A stretch of DNA of 7,340 bases from positions 1 through 7,340 of the forward strand of contig CATXYA010000068.1 of the NCBI GenBank assembly GCA_958403605.1. The letters run 5' to 3'. Shown piece after piece: positions 4,481-7,340 of the stretch. Position 1 is the stretch's first letter. Every line of letters begins with the position of its first letter. The position numbers and the translations under genes were made by a program. The DNA is from an uncultured Oscillospiraceae bacterium. Its GTDB lineage: Bacteria > Bacillota > Clostridia > Oscillospirales > Ruminococcaceae. The notes beneath the pieces are model-generated. The model searched no databases. It was not told where the DNA came from and saw only the letters and a list, made by a program, of their open reading frames with translations.

Positions 4481-7011
4481 CGCTGAACCAGCGTTTGTTT
4501 ATTTTGGTGCCGCTCGTCTCTTTGCTGTGCAATGTGTTTCTCTTTTTGACCGTGCTGGGCGCCAAAAAGAACCGGCTGATCTACGCCTTCATGGAGCTGC
4601 TGGGCGTTTTCACCGCCTGGTGCGCGGGCTCCCTGTTCATGCGCATGACGGTCTACCCCGGCCCTGCGTTTTGGTACGAAGTTTCCATCATGGGGATCTT
4701 CCTTGTCCCCTTCTTTATCTACAATTTTATCTATTGCTTTACCGACGCCAAGGGCAGCTTTGTGCGCAGTTTGCTGTTCGGCGGCTGGCTCGTCATGGCG
4801 GCGCTGAATTTGTTCCACGTGTTCATCACGCAGCCGCAGGTTTTGGAAGAAGCGGGCGAGCGCCGGTTTGAATACGGCGTTTCACCCGCCTTGATCGTGC
4901 CTGTTTTGTTGGCGGTGCTCACCATCTGGGCCGCCTGGCGGCTTGCCTACCGCAGCGTCAAAGAGGGCCGGGTGCTGCTGTCGCAGTTCATGCCCATGAT
5001 CGTGGGTGTCGCCGTCATGTTTTTATGCACGGTGGCGGCCGCATTGCCGCAAATGGTCTCGCTGCCCATCGATACTTTTTCCTGCGGTGTCAACGCCGTC
5101 TGCTTATACTTTGCGCTGTACAAAAAGCGTTTGGTGGAGCTGCACAGCTTTGCCTCCAACGGCCCGGCGTACTGGATCTCCGCAATTTTCACCACCCTGC
5201 TGCTCATCACCTCTTATGAGGCGCTGGACCGCCTCTACAGCCGTTATTTTCCCGCGTATCTTCCCTACCAGACCATTGTGTTCGCCGTCAGCTTTTCGCT
5301 GCTGACCATGGCGGTCTATCATCTGGTGCGCCGGCTGATGGCCAACCTCTTTGTCAAAGGCAAGGAATTGCGGGAGGCAGAGCTAAAAGAATTCAGCAGC
5401 ACGGTAAACAAGACGCTGCAGCTGTCGGAAGTGCTGGAGCTCTACTGTGATTTTTTGCAGAGGAACCTGCCGGGGCGCACGGCGCGGGTCTATTTGCGGG
5501 TGCCGGAAACCGGGGCTTACCGGATGGAGGGCTCCACCAACACCGCATTGGCGAAAGGACGCGAGATCGCCGCGGACCATCCCCTGCTCGCTTGGCTTTC
5601 CCAATACGGCCACGGGGTCAGCTATGCCGAGTTCCGCCGCACGAAGATCTACCGCTCCCTGTGGGAATCGGAAAAGCGCCGTTTTGATGAATTGCGGGTC
5701 GATTTTATTTTGCCCGTGATCAATGATAACAGCATGGTAGCCGTGACGCTGTTTTCTGAAGAAGAACTGGACGGAAAAAGCCGCGACCTCGCTCCGGCTG
5801 AGGTCACCTTTTTGGAATCCATGACGGCGGTCTTGGCGATGGCGCTGAAAAATGCGGCGCTGTATGCCGCCATCGAAAACAAAGCCCGGCGCGACCCGCT
5901 CACCAACCTGTATAACCGCAGCTATTTTGAAGAGTGCATCCGCCGCGATTTTGAGCTGTGCCTCCATGACCAAATGGCGCTGATGATCATCAGCTTTGAT
6001 GATTTCCACTTATACAATGAATTGTACGGCACCAGCGAGGGAGACCGCATCCTGCGCTGTTTTGCCGACGCCTTGCAGGCCTTGGCCGGGCACAAGGGCA
6101 CCGTGGCGCGCTATAGCGGCAAGGAGTTCGCCCTCAGCTTCCCCTTCTGCGCCGCCGCAACGGCGTTGGACTGTGCCGAGGCTGCCAAAGCCTGGCTGAA
6201 CCAGGAGCTCACGGGCGGCGGAGAACGGATCAAGAAGTTTCTGACCTTCAGCGCCGGCATCAGTGCTTATCCCGTCTCCGCCTCCAGCGTCGAAGAGCTG
6301 TTCACCTATGCCGGCATGGCGGTCTATTCTGCCAAAACGGCAGGCAAAAATAAGATCGTGCTGTACCAGCCCGAAAGCGAAGAGCAGCGCTCCTCCCAGA
6401 GCTTGATCAACAAACGCACGTTGGCGGAAAATTGTGCCGCCACGATCTATGCCTTGACGGCTGCGATCGACGCCAAAGACCACTATACCTTCAGCCACTC
6501 CAACCATGTATCCGAGTATGCCGCCGCCTTGGCGGAAGCGTTGGATCTGGGCGCCGAGCATGTGGAGATCATTCGTCAAGCCGGTCTCTTGCACGACATC
6601 GGCAAGATCGGCATCCCGGAAGGGATCCTGTCCAAGACGGACCGTTTGACACAAGAGGAATACGAGATCATGAAACAGCATGTGGAGGGGTCCATCGCCA
6701 TGATCCGCTATCTTCCCTCCTTGGATTATGTCATCCCCTCTGCCATTGGGCATCATGAGCGCTGGGACGGCCGTGGTTATCCGCGGGGGATCTCTGGGGA
6801 GGCCATTCCCATTGGCGCCCGCTGCCTTTGCATTGCCGATTCCTTTGACGCCATGGTGTCGAAACGCAGTTATAAAGAGGCGATGCAGGTCGCGGATGCC
6901 CTGGAGGAGATCCGCCGCAATTTGGGCACGCAGTTCGACCCGCGCTTGGGCGCTCTCTTCATCCAGTTGGTGGAGGGCGGCAAGATCACCGTACACACGG
7001 AAAGTGCATAA
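4477..7011 (+). CDS. Membrane receptor with GAF-like, degenerate GGDEF and HD-GYP domains (probable cyclic-dinucleotide phosphodiesterase)
   Basis: 844 residues. The first 290 form about nine membrane helices (near 8-29, 35-55, 68-88, 97-117, 135-157, 170-190, 197-215, 231-247, 264-285); the first seven resemble the histidine-kinase N-terminal 7TM sensor. A charged signalling helix (294-325) leads to a GAF-like domain ending near 465 (DFILPVINDNSMVAVTLF at 409-426). GGDEF domain, about 471-640: RRDPLTNLYNR (471-481), ISFDDFHLYNELYG (505-518), EGDRIL (521-526). Its active-site loop reads SGKEF (547-551) instead of GGDEF, and the first metal Asp is Ser506, so cyclase activity is unlikely. N514 and D523, which contact guanine in known cyclases, remain, so GTP binding is possible. 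The inhibitory RxxD site is absent. HD-GYP domain, about 650-835, looks intact: HSNHV (674-678), LLHDIGKIGIP (704-714; H706, D707), MKQHVEG (732-738), HHERWDGRGYP (759-769), and the ADSFDAM segment. HD-GYP enzymes hydrolyse c-di-GMP, some 3'3'-cGAMP. It is the last gene of the operon, before a strong terminator. Ligand unknown. Confidence 0.93.
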   Translation: MTLNQRLFILVPLVSLLCNVFLFLTVLGAKKNRLIYAFMELLGVFTAWCAGSLFMRMTVYPGPAFWYEVSIMGIFLVPFFIYNFIYCFTDAKGSFVRSLLFGGWLVMAALNLFHVFITQPQVLEEAGERRFEYGVSPALIVPVLLAVLTIWAAWRLAYRSVKEGRVLLSQFMPMIVGVAVMFLCTVAAALPQMVSLPIDTFSCGVNAVCLYFALYKKRLVELHSFASNGPAYWISAIFTTLLLITSYEALDRLYSRYFPAYLPYQTIVFAVSFSLLTMAVYHLVRRLMANLFVKGKELREAELKEFSSTVNKTLQLSEVLELYCDFLQRNLPGRTARVYLRVPETGAYRMEGSTNTALAKGREIAADHPLLAWLSQYGHGVSYAEFRRTKIYRSLWESEKRRFDELRVDFILPVINDNSMVAVTLFSEEELDGKSRDLAPAEVTFLESMTAVLAMALKNAALYAAIENKARRDPLTNLYNRSYFEECIRRDFELCLHDQMALMIISFDDFHLYNELYGTSEGDRILRCFADALQALAGHKGTVARYSGKEFALSFPFCAAATALDCAEAAKAWLNQELTGGGERIKKFLTFSAGISAYPVSASSVEELFTYAGMAVYSAKTAGKNKIVLYQPESEEQRSSQSLINKRTLAENCAATIYALTAAIDAKDHYTFSHSNHVSEYAAALAEALDLGAEHVEIIRQAGLLHDIGKIGIPEGILSKTDRLTQEEYEIMKQHVEGSIAMIRYLPSLDYVIPSAIGHHERWDGRGYPRGISGEAIPIGARCLCIADSFDAMVSKRSYKEAMQVADALEEIRRNLGTQFDPRLGALFIQLVEGGKITVHTESA

Positions 7012-7016
7012 CATAG

Positions 7017-7060
7017 AAAACGGCGCCGGGGGCTGGGCCTCCAACGCCGTTTTTTATTTT
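7017..7060 (+). terminator. Strong intrinsic terminator after the operon (potentially bidirectional)
   Basis: A 9-bp perfect stem, aaaacggcg (7017-7025) with cgccgtttt (7045-7053), has an inner GC-rich stem, ggggg (7028-7032) with cctcc (7038-7042, one G-T pair). It runs into ttttttatttt (7050-7060). It starts five bases after the receptor stop codon. The A run on the left arm allows function on the other strand as well. Confidence 0.9.
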
Positions 7061-7082
7061 GGATTCGACAAGATCCTTTTTC

Positions 7083-7099
7083 GCCTTCCGCGCGAAGGC
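7083..7099. repeat. Short inverted repeat
   Basis: gccttc (7083-7088) pairs with gaaggc (7094-7099) around a five-base loop. It has no following T run and no clear role; it sits between two terminator-like hairpins. Confidence 0.4.
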
Positions 7100-7111
7100 T
7101 CCCGCCAGCAA

Positions 7112-7163
7112 ACAACGCCTTCCCTCCGCCAGGAAACCTGCGGAAGAAAGGCGTTGTCCTTTT
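7112..7163. terminator. Second long hairpin, terminator-like with a weak T run
   Basis: acaacgcctt (7112-7121) pairs with aaggcgttgt (7148-7157), a perfect 10-bp stem. It is continued after an internal loop by tccg/cgga (7125-7128/7141-7144) and cagg/cctg (7130-7133/7137-7140) around aaa. Downstream is only ccttt followed by g, so it is a weaker terminator than the first. It could act as a backup or stabilise the 3' end of the operon mRNA. Confidence 0.5.
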
Positions 7164-7170
7164 GCGGCTA

Positions 7171-7195
7171 TTTTTTATTGCTCCGCAATAAAAAA
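7171..7195. repeat. AT-rich hairpin of repeat copy 1
   Basis: ttttttattgc (7171-7181) pairs perfectly with gcaataaaaaa (7185-7195) around tcc. The same structure recurs at 7260-7284 in copy 2. An alternative pairing, tgcgg (7163-7167) with ccgca (7183-7187), competes with it. Confidence 0.8.
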
Positions 7196-7209
7196 CAATT
7201 TATTTCCAT

Positions 7210-7239
7210 GGCCGTGGGCCAAGGATGGCCCACATGGCC
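7210..7239. repeat. GC-rich hairpin of repeat copy 1
   Basis: gtgggcc (7214-7220) pairs with ggcccac (7227-7233). An extra a7221-t7226 pair closes an agga tetraloop. An outer ggcc/ggcc (7210-7213/7236-7239) pairs across a two-base bulge. In copy 2 (7299-7328) the closing pair is g7310-c7315, a compensatory change that keeps the stem. Confidence 0.8.
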
Positions 7240-7240
7240 G

Positions 7241-7265
7241 AAAAAATAGCCTGCGGCTATTTTTT
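7241..7265. terminator. Junction hairpin between repeat copies, with terminator form on both strands
   Basis: aaaaaatagcc (7241-7251) pairs with ggctatttttt (7255-7265) around tgc, an 11-bp perfect stem with an A run on one side and a T run on the other. It is not followed by a separate U tract beyond the stem, so termination strength is uncertain. Its T run is shared with the copy 2 AT-rich hairpin (7260-7284), so the two cannot form together. Confidence 0.5.
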
Positions 7266-7340
7266 ATTGCTCCGCAATAAAAAACAGTTTATCTCCATGG
7301 CCGTGGGCCGAGGACGGCCCACATGGCCGAAAAAATAGCC

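Larger units (their letters stand above)
7163..7340. repeat. Two tandem copies of an 89-bp palindromic repeat
   Basis: Copy 1 is 7163-7251 and copy 2 is 7252-7340. They differ at four positions (7198/7287, 7204/7293, 7221/7310, 7226/7315), all transitions. Each copy holds an 11-bp AT-rich hairpin (stem ttttttattgc, loop tcc) and a GC-rich hairpin (stem gtgggcc/ggcccac). At the copy junction, aaaaaatagcc and ggctatttttt form a further 11-bp hairpin. The window ends exactly at the end of copy 2, so more copies may follow. There is no coding frame of note in it. Confidence 0.9.

Noticed and set aside
6010..7044. Long minus-strand open frame of 344 codons opposite the receptor gene
   Set aside because: It lies opposite the conserved GGDEF and HD-GYP region, its translation has no recognisable domain, and GC-rich codon bias of the + strand gene explains the lack of stops.
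7059..7280. Short open frames running through the 3' hairpins and repeats
   Set aside because: They consist of terminator and repeat sequence, lack a convincing ribosome site and have no recognisable protein features.
7163..7340. CRISPR array
   Set aside because: There are only two directly adjacent 89-bp copies with no spacers of unrelated sequence and no cas genes.

Overview
The window looks like a chromosomal stretch of a moderately GC-rich Gram-positive anaerobe, probably Bacillota, class Clostridia (Oscillospiraceae-like). This is inferred from strong purine-rich Shine-Dalgarno sites (AAGGGAG, AGGGAGG), ATGA stop/start overlaps, a DegV protein, a DUF4203-like membrane protein, and an HD-GYP protein with a long membrane sensor. 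All supported genes are on the + strand.

Layout: (1) 1-567, the 3' part of a metallo-beta-lactamase-fold hydrolase of the ComEC/Rec2 C-terminal type, cut by the window edge. (2) 568-782, a 215-base gap with several inverted repeats and no clear terminator or promoter. (3) 783-7011, a probable five-gene operon: a DUF4203/TMEM198-like multi-pass membrane protein; a DegV/FakB-type fatty-acid-binding protein; a small membrane methyltransferase-like protein of the isoprenylcysteine/phospholipid methyltransferase fold; a GH3-family acyl-adenylating-type enzyme; and an 844-residue membrane receptor with GAF-like, degenerate GGDEF and intact HD-GYP domains. The last four genes are coupled by an ATGA overlap, a 3-base gap and another ATGA overlap. 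(4) 7012-7340, non-coding: a strong intrinsic terminator, a second long hairpin, and two 89-bp tandem repeats built of nested, mutually exclusive hairpins.

How the genes may work together (inference): DegV proteins bind acyl chains, GH3 enzymes activate carboxylic acids by adenylation, and ICMT/PEMT-fold enzymes methylate lipid-like substrates at the membrane. Placed with a membrane receptor whose only apparently intact catalytic domain is an HD-GYP phosphodiesterase, the set could make or modify a small acyl compound and link it to cyclic-dinucleotide turnover. Key residues are altered in four of the proteins (DegV, methyltransferase-like, GH3 and GGDEF), so each may have a specialised or non-standard activity. 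The operon logic and the repeat array are the parts most worth a second look.
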